64,000 nucleotides of DNA. Source: Akkermansia sp. RCC_12PD (GTDB lineage Bacteria; Verrucomicrobiota; Verrucomicrobiia; Verrucomicrobiales; Akkermansiaceae). The notes under the pieces were generated by a model. The model saw only the letters and a list, made by a program, of their open reading frames with translations, had not been told where the DNA came from and did no database searches. Positions 47,921 to 55,013 of the stretch are shown here, one piece after another. How positions within the stretch are numbered: position 1 is the first letter of the stretch; each line of letters opens with the position of its first letter. The stretch spans positions 1,922,001 through 1,986,000 of the forward strand of contig NZ_CP143889.1 in NCBI RefSeq assembly GCF_036417355.1, read 5' to 3'. A program made the translations under genes and the position numbers.

Positions 47921-48145
47921 TTAGGCGGCGATGCCGAAGTGCTGCTGAATGGAGGCGAAAATCTTGTCGCGGCGTGCGCGGGCTTTTTCGATGTCGCGGG
48001 TTTTCAAGGAGAATCTCAGGCGTTCCGCCGTGGAGTCGGGCTTGTGAACCGTGACGTGGCACCACCAGACCCCCCTGTTGTTCCACAGGTGATGGTTGGG
48101 GTTGTCATCATTAATTCTAAGAGCGATTTTGGTTTGGGCTTTCAT
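47921..48145 (-). CDS. Small basic protein resembling an integrase arm-binding domain
   Basis: 74 residues, basic. The core pattern Trp-Trp-Cys-His-Val-Thr-Val, then Arg-Leu-Arg-Phe-Ser-Leu-Lys-Thr-Arg-Asp, then Ala-Arg-Ala-Arg-Arg-Asp resembles the N-terminal arm-type DNA-binding domain of tyrosine recombinases, where a three-stranded sheet is followed by a helix. No catalytic domain follows, so it is a stand-alone or relic domain, or an excisionase-like factor. An inverted repeat GGACGT-N8-ACGTCC lies upstream at 48168-48187 and a strong terminator downstream. A tRNA-like fragment lies 150 bp away, suggesting an old integration site. Confidence 0.68.
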   Translation of the reverse strand: MKAQTKIALRINDDNPNHHLWNNRGVWWCHVTVHKPDSTAERLRFSLKTRDIEKARARRDKIFASIQQHFGIAA

Positions 48146-48296
48146 CTGTGTGATCTTTTCCAGTAGAGGACGTCTTATATTACGTCCGATGGTATATTAG
48201 TGTTTCAATAAAACCTTCAACTTGGAGGTGCCTCACTTAAGCAGATGATCCCTTGTCTTTTGGAAATCCTTTTTGCCAGTTGCTCACCTCGTTGAA

Positions 48297-48324
48297 GCCT
48301 TAGAGTTCAGCCGGCAGAGCAACG
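48297..48324 (+). other. tRNA 5'-half-like fragment
   Basis: The sequence from 48297 reads like the first 28 bases of a tRNA: a 7-base acceptor-like start, then the D-arm GTTC-AGCCGGCA-GAGC with all four stem pairs, then AACG. No anticodon arm, T arm or 3' end follows. It could be an attachment-site relic of an integrated element or a chance match. Confidence 0.4.
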
Positions 48325-48344
48325 TTCAAAAAAAGAATCTTTTT

Positions 48345-48608
48345 TTACAGGAGACCTACCTTTTTAAGAGTGTTGTACGCACCGTTCTTGTTGATTGTAC
48401 GCAAGGCCTTGGCAGAAATCTTCATTTTAACGAACTGGCCCAGTTCAGGAACCCAGATACGCTTTTCCTGAAGATTGGGATAAACGGTACGATTGACAGT
48501 CTTAGTGACGTGACGACCAATACCGCCCTTTTTCTTGGCAAGACCGGAGCGATGGATACGACGACCTTTGTGAGGCATGGTACCTCGGATGATGCAAATT
48601 CGGGACAT
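48345..48608 (-). CDS. rpmB: 50S ribosomal protein L28
   Basis: 87 residues, basic. Begins Met-Ser-Arg-Ile-Cys-Ile-Ile-Arg-Gly, followed by His-Lys-Gly-Arg-Arg-Ile-His-Arg-Ser-Gly-Leu-Ala, and ends with the L28 core Lys-Arg-Ile-Trp-Val-Pro, then Lys-Ile-Ser-Ala-Lys-Ala-Leu-Arg-Thr-Ile-Asn-Lys-Asn-Gly. Only two Cys-like positions of the zinc-binding L28 form remain (Cys5 alone), so this is the zinc-free variant. A good promoter lies 35-62 bp upstream. An A/T-rich hairpin with a T run follows the stop on the minus strand. Confidence 0.93.
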   Translation of the reverse strand: MSRICIIRGTMPHKGRRIHRSGLAKKKGGIGRHVTKTVNRTVYPNLQEKRIWVPELGQFVKMKISAKALRTINKNGAYNTLKKVGLL

Positions 48609-48642
48609 GGCAATCGAAGTTATTTGTTAATGCGAGGAAGAA

Positions 48643-48670
48643 AGATTACCGTATTTTTGCCCAAGGTCAA
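48643..48670 (-). promoter_or_regulatory. Sigma70-type promoter of rpmB
   Basis: On the minus strand TTGACC (48670-48665), 16-base spacer, TAATCT (48648-48643), with the start codon at 48608, giving a leader of about 28 nt. Confidence 0.65.
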
Positions 48671-48786
48671 GAATAACTGATCAAAAGCTCCGGATTTTAC
48701 GTCCGGCGCCATGCAGACCGACTTCATTCCTTGTTAAAACGTAGCCTGCACTTGCACGCGGAGGAGCTCCGTGAGAGATTGGAAGC

Positions 48787-49803
48787 ATGAGTGAAAATCA
48801 TTATGCAGAGTTTTCCGAATGCGGCATGAAGCCCCAGGACGTGCTGGCTTATGTTTCCGGTCCCGCCCCGGTTCCGGCAGAGGGGGAAGTGCTGGTGCGG
48901 ATGATGGCCGCCCCGATCAATCCGGCCGATATCAATTTCATTCAGGGCGTGTACGGCGTGAAGCCCGTACTACCGCATTCACGCGCAGGACTGGAAGGCT
49001 GCGGCGTGGTGGAAGAGTCCCGTGCGGACGGCTTCCGGAAAGGGGACCAGGTGATTCTGCTGCGCGGCGTGGGCTCCTGGAGCAAGCTTGTGGCGGTTCC
49101 TGCCGTCAACCTGATGAAGCTGCCCGTGGCGGTGGACCCCGTGCAGGCGGCCATGCTGAAGGTGAATCCCCTCACGGCTCTGCGGATGCTGGAAGGGTTC
49201 GTGAGCCTGAAGCCCGGCGACTGGGTCGTCCAGAACGCCGCCAATTCCGGGGTGGGGCGCTGCATTATCCAGCTTGCTCGCCAGATGGGTGTCAAGACGG
49301 TGAATTTTGTCAGAAGGCCGGATGAATTGAGGGATGAGCTGACGATGCTGGGAGCGGATCTGGTGGTTGGCGAGAATGACGAGGATGCAGTGAAGAGAAC
49401 CTTGGCTTTTCTGGACGGGAAGCGTCCTGTTCTGGCTTCCAACGCCGTAGGGGGGGAAAGCGCCTTGAGGCTGATGGATATGCTCGCACCCGGCGGAAGC
49501 ATGGTTACCTACGGAGCCATGAGCAGGAAGAGCATCAAGGTGCCGAACGGGTTCCTGATTTTCAAGGGCATCAGGCTGGAGGGCCTGTGGGTGACCCAAT
49601 GGCTTAAACATGCTCCGGCCCAGGATATTGCGGCTGCCTATGACAAGCTTGCGCGGCTGATGGCGGAGGGCAGCCTGGTGCAGGCCGTGGATACGGTGTT
49701 TCCGCTGAACGAAGTGCGCCGGGCCGTGGAGAAGGCGCAGGAAGAGTTCCGCAACGGCAAGATTGTGCTGAAGATGGGTTGGAGTGATTTCTTGTTTAAA
49801 TGA
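48787..49803 (+). CDS. Zinc-free MDR reductase, enoyl-thioester reductase (MECR/ETR)-like
   Basis: 338 residues, medium-chain dehydrogenase fold without zinc ligands. Pro-Ile-Asn-Pro-Ala-Asp-Ile-Asn-Phe-Ile-Gln-Gly (about 35-46) matches MECR, as do Val-Asn-Pro-Leu-Thr-Ala, Gln-Asn-Ala-Ala-Asn-Ser-Gly-Val-Gly (NADPH loop) and Thr-Val-Asn-Phe-Val-Arg. MECR enzymes reduce trans-2-enoyl-ACP/CoA with NADPH, in fatty acid synthesis or related reductions; a quinone oxidoreductase role is also possible. Monocistronic, divergent from rpmB. A short hairpin follows at 49807. Confidence 0.86.
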   Translation: MSENHYAEFSECGMKPQDVLAYVSGPAPVPAEGEVLVRMMAAPINPADINFIQGVYGVKPVLPHSRAGLEGCGVVEESRADGFRKGDQVILLRGVGSWSKLVAVPAVNLMKLPVAVDPVQAAMLKVNPLTALRMLEGFVSLKPGDWVVQNAANSGVGRCIIQLARQMGVKTVNFVRRPDELRDELTMLGADLVVGENDEDAVKRTLAFLDGKRPVLASNAVGGESALRLMDMLAPGGSMVTYGAMSRKSIKVPNGFLIFKGIRLEGLWVTQWLKHAPAQDIAAAYDKLARLMAEGSLVQAVDTVFPLNEVRRAVEKAQEEFRNGKIVLKMGWSDFLFK

Positions 49804-49806
49804 AAG

Positions 49807-49827
49807 TTTCTAATGAATTATTAGAAA
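49807..49827. terminator. AT-rich hairpin between convergent genes
   Basis: 8-bp arms TTTCTAAT and ATTAGAAA with loop GAATT. It separates the reductase gene from the convergent minus-strand frame, whose stop codon falls inside it. AT-only stem, so it is a weak terminator. Confidence 0.4.
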
Positions 49828-50420
49828 GAAGAGACTTGTTTTGCTGTTGTTTGGGTAGGAACGGCGAGGTGGCGGTGTATACTTTGCTCTTTGGAGCGCT
49901 TGCTCTGATATAAAGTAATGTGCATGGAATGGTTCAGGGAAGCGGAGCGGAAATTGGGTAATTCATCAATTGGGATGTAATTTTTTAGGATGATGTTTTT
50001 GTAGGGTTCCATGATGGGGGCATCCAAGGGGAAGCTGACTATCAGAAAATCGGCTTTTTGATTTGTCAGGTAGAAACACACTTCTTTCACAGCTTTGTCC
50101 CATGTGGGTCTGATAATATAAAATTTCAATTTCGGGTAGACAGGAGCTTGTTGTACAAACCCGAAGGAAAGGTCCATGAAGTGTATGATTTGTGGGTCTG
50201 TAATGGATCGCAAGTGGGCACATATTTTTTCCAGCCCCCTGTTGTTCTCTTTTAATTTTCCAGTAAATTTTTGATAGAAGTTGTATGAAGAAGCAGCCAG
50301 AGGACACAAAATGGCTAAAAGATAAAGTTTACGGGAATAAAACAATTTCCATTGCAACTTTTCTTTCACTAATTCCATGAGCCCGACCAAGCCTATGAAG
50401 GCGTATGGTAAAAGAATAAC
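49821..50420 (-). pseudogene. C-terminal remnant of a GT39-type membrane glycosyltransferase
   Basis: The only possible starts are a TTG (50390) and an ATG (50378); the frame stays open upstream (Val-Ile-Leu-Leu-Pro-Tyr-Ala-Phe-Ile-Gly-Leu, a membrane helix) until the repeat at 50420-50539 begins. The helix plus a following hydrophobic segment (about 20-40) and a soluble tail match the end of dolichyl-phosphate-mannose-type or ArnT-like enzymes, whose first 8-10 helices are missing. The 5' part was therefore probably lost at the repeat junction. AT-rich composition suggests foreign origin. A short expressed protein cannot be excluded. Confidence 0.55.
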
Positions 50421-50539
50421 GGAACTATTTACTTTAGTCTTGTATCAGTCGTCCTGGCCATCTCTCCTGCCAATTTATTACCGAATATCCACGTTGGCAA
50501 TAATGCAATATTCCGACAAGATTATTCTACATAATTCCG
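50420..50539. repeat. MITE-like 120-bp repeat, copy B
   Basis: Ungapped partner of 17470-17589, about 88% identical. Terminal inverted repeats are clearer here: left CGGAACTATTTA, and the right end on the minus strand CGGAATTATGTA, 10 of 12 identical. The internal hairpin is weaker than in copy A. No direct repeat at its flanks was seen. It abuts the broken GT39-type gene and lies 123 bp before the GT4 gene. Confidence 0.7.
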
Positions 50540-50662
50540 TATTTTTATAAGTTTCGTAGATTTCAGAAAATTATTTCTGAATAATTGTTTAATTTCTGGG
50601 AATGTTATATATTTTTCTTGACAAAATATATAGGGAGACACCAAAATCAAAATTTGAGTTCT

Positions 50663-51913
50663 ATGAATATTTTGGTTTCTGCTTTTTCGTGTATTCCTCA
50701 TCGTGGTTCGGAACCGGGGGTCGGCTGGAATTTTATTAAGGAAATGTCTTCAAGGCATGAAGTGACCGCTCTGGTTCGCAGAAAGTATAAAGAGAGTATT
50801 CTTTCTGCGAACGAGCCGTGGATGAAGAGAGTTCAGTGGGAGTTTATTGATCCTGAAAAAACGTTTTGGACAAAGGACGAGGAAGGAGTAGGAGAACAGA
50901 TGTTTTATTTGCAGTGGCAGAAGGTGGCATTGCAACATACAATGCGTTTATTAGAAACAAAAACTTTTGACTTGGCACATCATATCACTTTCGGGAAGTA
51001 TTGGGTGCCTTCCCTTTTGCCTCTTTCCGGTATTCCGACGGTATTTGGCCCTGTGGGGGGGGGCGAAACTTTTCCACGAGGATATTTTTCTCATTTTTCA
51101 TGGAAGGGCCGTGGATTTGAGATACTAAAACGGATAATGAGTACGCTTGTATCTAGTTTCCCACTGTATCGGAGAGCATACAAAGAAATGGTGCATGCTT
51201 TAGCTACAACCAGCGATAGCCGCCTGAAATTGATGAAGTTGGTGAATTGTCAGGTGGAAGTTGTTCCTCAATCGGGATTGAGCCGGGATGAACTGGACAT
51301 GATGGACAGTATTTCCACATCAACTTCTATTTCTGATATTCCCAAATTCGTAACTGCCAGCAGGCTGAATCATTGGAAAGCGATAGATATTGCGGTAGCC
51401 GCTTTTGCGGAGATAGTTCCGGAATTTCCTTCAGCACAGCTGGTCATTATTGGTCAGGGGCCTGAAGAAAAGCGTATCGGAAAAATGGTCTCAAGATTAA
51501 AACTGACAGACCATGTAAAGCTCATTGGAAGATTACCGAATATTTCAGATGTTTATAGAGAGATGGCGTCAGCCACGGCATTCATTCATCCCGCATTACA
51601 TGAGGCTTTTGGCCAGGCGTGTGTAGAGGCATTGGCTTTGCAGACTCCCGTGATTTGTTTTGATCATGCTGGTCCTGGGTTAATTGTTGATTCCAAGTGC
51701 GGAATTCCTGTTACTCCATCGGGATGTCCACGCCGTGATATTCATTCTTTTGCGGAGGCTATGAAAAATATTGCTGCAACTCCTGAGCAACGAAAGTTGT
51801 TGGGAAAAGCTGGTCGGGCAAAAGTGGAGGACACATTTTTATGGGAAAGTATTGTTGACGTGATATGCAGATTCTATGGTAAATACGAAAAATCAAATGA
51901 TAAGATTTTATGA
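50663..51913 (+). CDS. Glycosyltransferase family 4
   Basis: 416 residues from ATG 50663 (an in-frame ATG at 50585 would include atypical residues). GT-B fold. N-terminal Gly-Ser-Glu-Pro-Gly-Val-Gly-Trp (residues 17-24) resembles the sugar-acceptor loop of GT4 enzymes; the C-terminal half has Phe-Val-Thr-Ala-Ser-Arg-Leu, Ile-Gly-Gln-Gly-Pro-Glu-Glu, and the E-x7-E motif His-Glu-Ala-Phe-Gly-Gln-Ala-Cys-Val-Glu-Ala. Possible promoter TTGACA at 50628. AT-rich, like its neighbours. Its stop overlaps the GT2 start by 4 bp. It probably builds a surface polysaccharide; sugar specificity unknown. Confidence 0.9.
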   Translation: MNILVSAFSCIPHRGSEPGVGWNFIKEMSSRHEVTALVRRKYKESILSANEPWMKRVQWEFIDPEKTFWTKDEEGVGEQMFYLQWQKVALQHTMRLLETKTFDLAHHITFGKYWVPSLLPLSGIPTVFGPVGGGETFPRGYFSHFSWKGRGFEILKRIMSTLVSSFPLYRRAYKEMVHALATTSDSRLKLMKLVNCQVEVVPQSGLSRDELDMMDSISTSTSISDIPKFVTASRLNHWKAIDIAVAAFAEIVPEFPSAQLVIIGQGPEEKRIGKMVSRLKLTDHVKLIGRLPNISDVYREMASATAFIHPALHEAFGQACVEALALQTPVICFDHAGPGLIVDSKCGIPVTPSGCPRRDIHSFAEAMKNIAATPEQRKLLGKAGRAKVEDTFLWESIVDVICRFYGKYEKSNDKIL

Positions 51914-52728
51914 ATGAGGAACCGGATTTTTCAATTGTCACGCCTAGTTATAATTATGCGCAATATATACGGGAGTGCATAGAGAGCGTGAAGTCCCAGG
52001 AAGGTGTGACGTTTGAACATATTGTCCAGGAAGCCGGATCCACTGACGGGACGAGGGAGATTTTAAAGGAGTATTCCCACCTCCGGGTGTATGAAGAGAA
52101 GGATTCCGGCATGTCGGATGGCATTAACCGCGGCTTCCGCCGTGCCAGAGGCAGGTGGGTGATGTGGTTTAATACTGATGACAGGCTGCTTCCCGGGGCA
52201 TTGGCTGCCGTAAAGAGATTTGTGGAAGAGCATCCGGAGGCCGATGTCGTCTATGGAGCATGGAATTTTATTGATAAGGACGGCAACCATATCCGGTCCA
52301 TGAAGGCATTGCCTTTCTGTGAAAATATGTTGATCTGGTATGGGTGCTACCTGCCTTCCACATCCTTGTTTTTTCGCCGTTCAACGATTATGGATGAAGG
52401 GTTTCTGGTGGACGAGCGGTTCAAGTTTATTATGGATGGTGAGTATTACGTGCGCTTGAGTCGTGCGGGAAAGAAATTTTTGAATTTCAATCATTTGCTG
52501 GCGGATTTTCGGCTGCATGGCGGAAATATCAGTGCAGAGCACAGGGAAAAGGCTGATATGGAGACTGAACTTTACCGGCAGAAATTGCAAGGGGAGGATG
52601 CCGCCATCAGGCGCGTGTACGGATATGCTTTTAAACGGTTCAGCTACAATTATGTTTTGGACGGCCTTCTGAAAGAGGCGTACCGAGTTAAAAAGCTGTT
52701 TTTGAATGTAGTTACCCCCTGGAAATAG
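51910..52728 (+). CDS. Glycosyltransferase family 2
   Basis: 272 residues, GT-A fold. Ser-Ile-Val-Thr-Pro-Ser-Tyr-Asn at the N-terminus, Gly-Ser-Thr-Asp-Gly-Thr, then Glu-Lys-Asp-Ser-Gly-Met-Ser-Asp-Gly-Ile-Asn and Phe-Asn-Thr-Asp-Asp as metal-binding DxD-like site, and Met-Asp-Gly-Glu-Tyr-Tyr-Val-Arg-Leu as the catalytic-base region. A soluble enzyme without membrane segments. It overlaps the GT4 gene by 4 bp, so the two are translationally coupled and likely act in one polysaccharide pathway. GC content rises along the gene towards the chromosome average. Confidence 0.93.
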   Translation: MNEEPDFSIVTPSYNYAQYIRECIESVKSQEGVTFEHIVQEAGSTDGTREILKEYSHLRVYEEKDSGMSDGINRGFRRARGRWVMWFNTDDRLLPGALAAVKRFVEEHPEADVVYGAWNFIDKDGNHIRSMKALPFCENMLIWYGCYLPSTSLFFRRSTIMDEGFLVDERFKFIMDGEYYVRLSRAGKKFLNFNHLLADFRLHGGNISAEHREKADMETELYRQKLQGEDAAIRRVYGYAFKRFSYNYVLDGLLKEAYRVKKLFLNVVTPWK

Positions 52729-52756
52729 AGGGGGGAAATCAGCAATTTATGGCGGT

Positions 52757-53182
52757 TCAGCACAGAGTAGAGTCCAGCCAGGAGCTGAGGATTTCCACGG
52801 CGGCCACCTGGTCGATCACGGGCCGGAAGCTCTTCGTCTTTTTTCCGGCGGCGTGCAGTTTTTCCTGGGCGATGACGGTCGTGAGGCATTCGTCCATGAA
52901 GATAAGGGGAAGGCCGGGCAGGGCGGCGGAGAGTTCCCTGCCGAAGGCGCGCACCTTGACAGCCGCACTGCCTTCCGTGCCGTCCATGCGTACGGGGAGG
53001 CCGAGCACCAGGGTGCGGATGCCCCGTTCCTGAACAATCTGCACGATGCGGGTGACGGCGTCCGTCTGCCGCCTGTGAATGGTTTCCACAGGATGGGCCA
53101 TGATGCCCACCGGGTCCGTGGCCGCTATGCCTATGCGGGCTTCTCCGTAGTCGATGCCCAGGGCGGGATGCTGGCTGGTCAT
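52757..53182 (-). CDS. ruvX: Pre-16S rRNA processing nuclease RuvX/YqgF
   Basis: 141 residues, RNase H-like fold. N-terminal Leu-Gly-Ile-Asp-Tyr-Gly-Glu-Ala-Arg-Ile-Gly, with Asp as first metal ligand, then Leu-Val-Leu-Gly-Leu-Pro-Val and Met-Asp-Glu-Cys-Leu-Thr-Thr, followed by Asp-Gln-Val-Ala-Ala-Val-Glu-Ile-Leu. In E. coli it trims the 5' end of 16S rRNA and affects recombination intermediates. Start at ATG 53182 overlaps the manC stop by 4 bp, indicating co-translation. The length and motifs fit the family. Confidence 0.92.
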   Translation of the reverse strand: MTSQHPALGIDYGEARIGIAATDPVGIMAHPVETIHRRQTDAVTRIVQIVQERGIRTLVLGLPVRMDGTEGSAAVKVRAFGRELSAALPGLPLIFMDECLTTVIAQEKLHAAGKKTKSFRPVIDQVAAVEILSSWLDSTLC

Positions 53183-54240
53183 CTGAGTTCGTCCGGGAGC
53201 TGGTTGACGATTTTCTTGATATCGTCCGCCTTGTCCCTGTTGGCGATGAGGATGGCGTCCGCCGTTTCCACGACAATGAGGTTTTCCACGCCCAGCAGGG
53301 CCACGTGCTTGTCCCCGCCCTGAGAGAAGACGATATTGCCGGAGGCGTCCTGCACGGTGATATCCGTGTTGGTTTTGTTCCGGTTGTGGCTTTCCAGATA
53401 GTCTGACACGGAGATCCACGAGCCTACGTCATCCCAGTCGAAGGTGGCTTCAAAGTTGAGTACCCGGTCGGCGTGTTCCATCAGCGCGAAGTCGATGGAA
53501 ATGGGAGTGAGTGAGGGGAATTCCTCCTGGAGGGCGTGATGAGGATCCGGCGCTTCTGCAATGTGTTCCACAAAGGAGGCCAGTTCCGGGCAGTGCTTGT
53601 CCAGTTGCTCGCAAACGGCGGGAATGCTCCAGACGAACATGCCCGCGTTCCAGCAGAAGTTGCCCTGCGCCAGGTAGGAGGCGGCTGTTTTCGTATCCGG
53701 TTTTTCCTTGAAGCGCAGAACTTCACGGCAGGAATGGGCCGGAGAGGCGCAGGGCGTTTCCTCCCCGCGTTCAATGTATCCGTAGGAAGGGCACGGCCAA
53801 GTGGGCTTGATGCCTACGGTGACGAGGGCTTTTTCCTGGGCGGCGGTGTCCATGGCAGCCTGCATCAGGGCGCGGAAGTCTTCCCGGTCCCGAATGAGCT
53901 GGTCGGACGGGATGACGAGCATGACGCCGTGCGGGTCCGTCGCCTTGATGAGTCCGATGCCCAGGGCGATGGCGGGCGCCGTGTCACGACGGACGGGTTC
54001 GGATACGATGTTGTCCGCGGGGATGTCCGGCGCCTGGCGGCGCACTTCCGCTTCCTGCAAATGGTTGGTGAGGATGAAGATGTTCTGCCTGGGGACGAGG
54101 CCGTCCAGCCGGTCGATGGCCTGGCGGAGCAGGGTGTCTTCCCCAATGATGTTGAGGAGCTGCTTGGGGCGGTGGTCCCGTGAGAGCGGCCAGAAGCGCG
54201 TACCACTGCCGCCGGCCAGAATGAGAGCGTATTGATTCAT
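53179..54240 (-). CDS. manC: Mannose-1-phosphate guanylyltransferase
   Basis: Makes GDP-mannose from mannose-1-phosphate and GTP for capsule, LPS or other glycans. 353 residues, the single-domain form without the C-terminal phosphomannose isomerase half. Signature Leu-Ala-Gly-Gly-Ser-Gly-Thr-Arg-Phe-Trp-Pro-Leu-Ser-Arg and Arg-Pro-Lys-Gln near the N-terminus; Pro-Ser-Asp-Gln in the active site; Phe-Lys-Glu-Lys-Pro; Trp-Asn-Ala-Gly-Met-Phe; and Asp-Trp-Asp-Asp-Val-Gly-Ser-Trp. Start at ATG 54240. It lies between uppS and ruvX in a minus-strand operon. Confidence 0.94.
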   Translation of the reverse strand: MNQYALILAGGSGTRFWPLSRDHRPKQLLNIIGEDTLLRQAIDRLDGLVPRQNIFILTNHLQEAEVRRQAPDIPADNIVSEPVRRDTAPAIALGIGLIKATDPHGVMLVIPSDQLIRDREDFRALMQAAMDTAAQEKALVTVGIKPTWPCPSYGYIERGEETPCASPAHSCREVLRFKEKPDTKTAASYLAQGNFCWNAGMFVWSIPAVCEQLDKHCPELASFVEHIAEAPDPHHALQEEFPSLTPISIDFALMEHADRVLNFEATFDWDDVGSWISVSDYLESHNRNKTNTDITVQDASGNIVFSQGGDKHVALLGVENLIVVETADAILIANRDKADDIKKIVNQLPDELR

Positions 54241-54274
54241 GGTTGTTCCTTGATGATTGAGGTGCAAGAGAGAA

Positions 54275-54991
54275 TCAGATGCCGCCGAAACGGCGCGTTC
54301 TGCGGGCGTAGTCCTTGACGGCCATTTCCATGTCCCGTTCGCTGAAGTCCGGCCAGAGGGTGTCCGTGAGGTAGAGTTCCGCATAGCTGATCTGCCAGAG
54401 CAGGAAGTTGGAAATCCTCATTTCTCCGGAGGTGCGGATAAGCAGGTCCGGGTCCGGCATGCCGGCAGTGTCCAGGTACTGACCGAACGTTTCTTCCGTA
54501 ATGGCGTCCGGATGGAGTTCCCCGGCGGAGATTTTTTCTGCGATCTTCCTGGCCGCTCCCGCGATTTCAGCCCGGCTTCCGTAGGAGAGGGCGAGGACGA
54601 GATTGATTTTGGTATTTCCGGCGGTTTGCTCAATGCTGCGTTCCAGCAGTTCCCTGGTGCGTTTGGGCAGGCGGCTAGTGTCCCCGATGGCGAGGAGACG
54701 CACGCCTTTGTTTTTCATTTCCCGGAGGCGCTTTTTTAGGAAGTCATGCAACAGGAGCATCAGGGCCTGCACTTCCGTTTTGGGACGGTTCCAGTTTTCC
54801 GAGGAGAAAGCGTACAAGGTGAGCCAGGGAATGCCGTGGGAGATGCAGAAGTCAACGCAACGTTCTACGGTGTCAGCCCCCGCCCGGTGTCCGGCGCGGC
54901 GCGGCAGTCCGCGGCTGTGCGCCCAGCGGCCGTTGCCGTCCATGATGCAGGCGATATGGCGCGGCAGTTTTTCCTTGGGGATGGTGTGCAT
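54275..54991 (-). CDS. uppS: Undecaprenyl diphosphate synthase (cis-isoprenyl transferase)
   Basis: Adds isopentenyl units to farnesyl-PP to make the C55 carrier for peptidoglycan and polysaccharide. 238 residues from ATG 54991. Catalytic Asp18 in Ile-Met-Asp-Gly-Asn-Gly-Arg-Trp, then Gly-His-Arg-Ala-Gly-Ala-Asp, Ser-Ser-Glu-Asn-Trp-Asn-Arg-Pro, and Pro-Asp-Leu-Leu-Ile-Arg-Thr-Ser-Gly-Glu-Met-Arg-Ile-Ser-Asn-Phe with the conserved Arg-x-Ser-Asn-Phe. It starts 23 bp after the topoisomerase stop. The isoprenoid precursors come from the MEP pathway whose ispG and ispE lie elsewhere in the window. Confidence 0.97.
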   Translation of the reverse strand: MHTIPKEKLPRHIACIMDGNGRWAHSRGLPRRAGHRAGADTVERCVDFCISHGIPWLTLYAFSSENWNRPKTEVQALMLLLHDFLKKRLREMKNKGVRLLAIGDTSRLPKRTRELLERSIEQTAGNTKINLVLALSYGSRAEIAGAARKIAEKISAGELHPDAITEETFGQYLDTAGMPDPDLLIRTSGEMRISNFLLWQISYAELYLTDTLWPDFSERDMEMAVKDYARRTRRFGGI

Positions 54992-55013
54992 AGATAGATG
55001 TCGCGCCCACAGA

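Noticed and set aside
50628-50647. TTGACA in front of the GT4 gene as a promoter
   Set aside because: The -35 match is good, but no -10 hexamer at 16-18 bases fits; mentioned only as a possibility.
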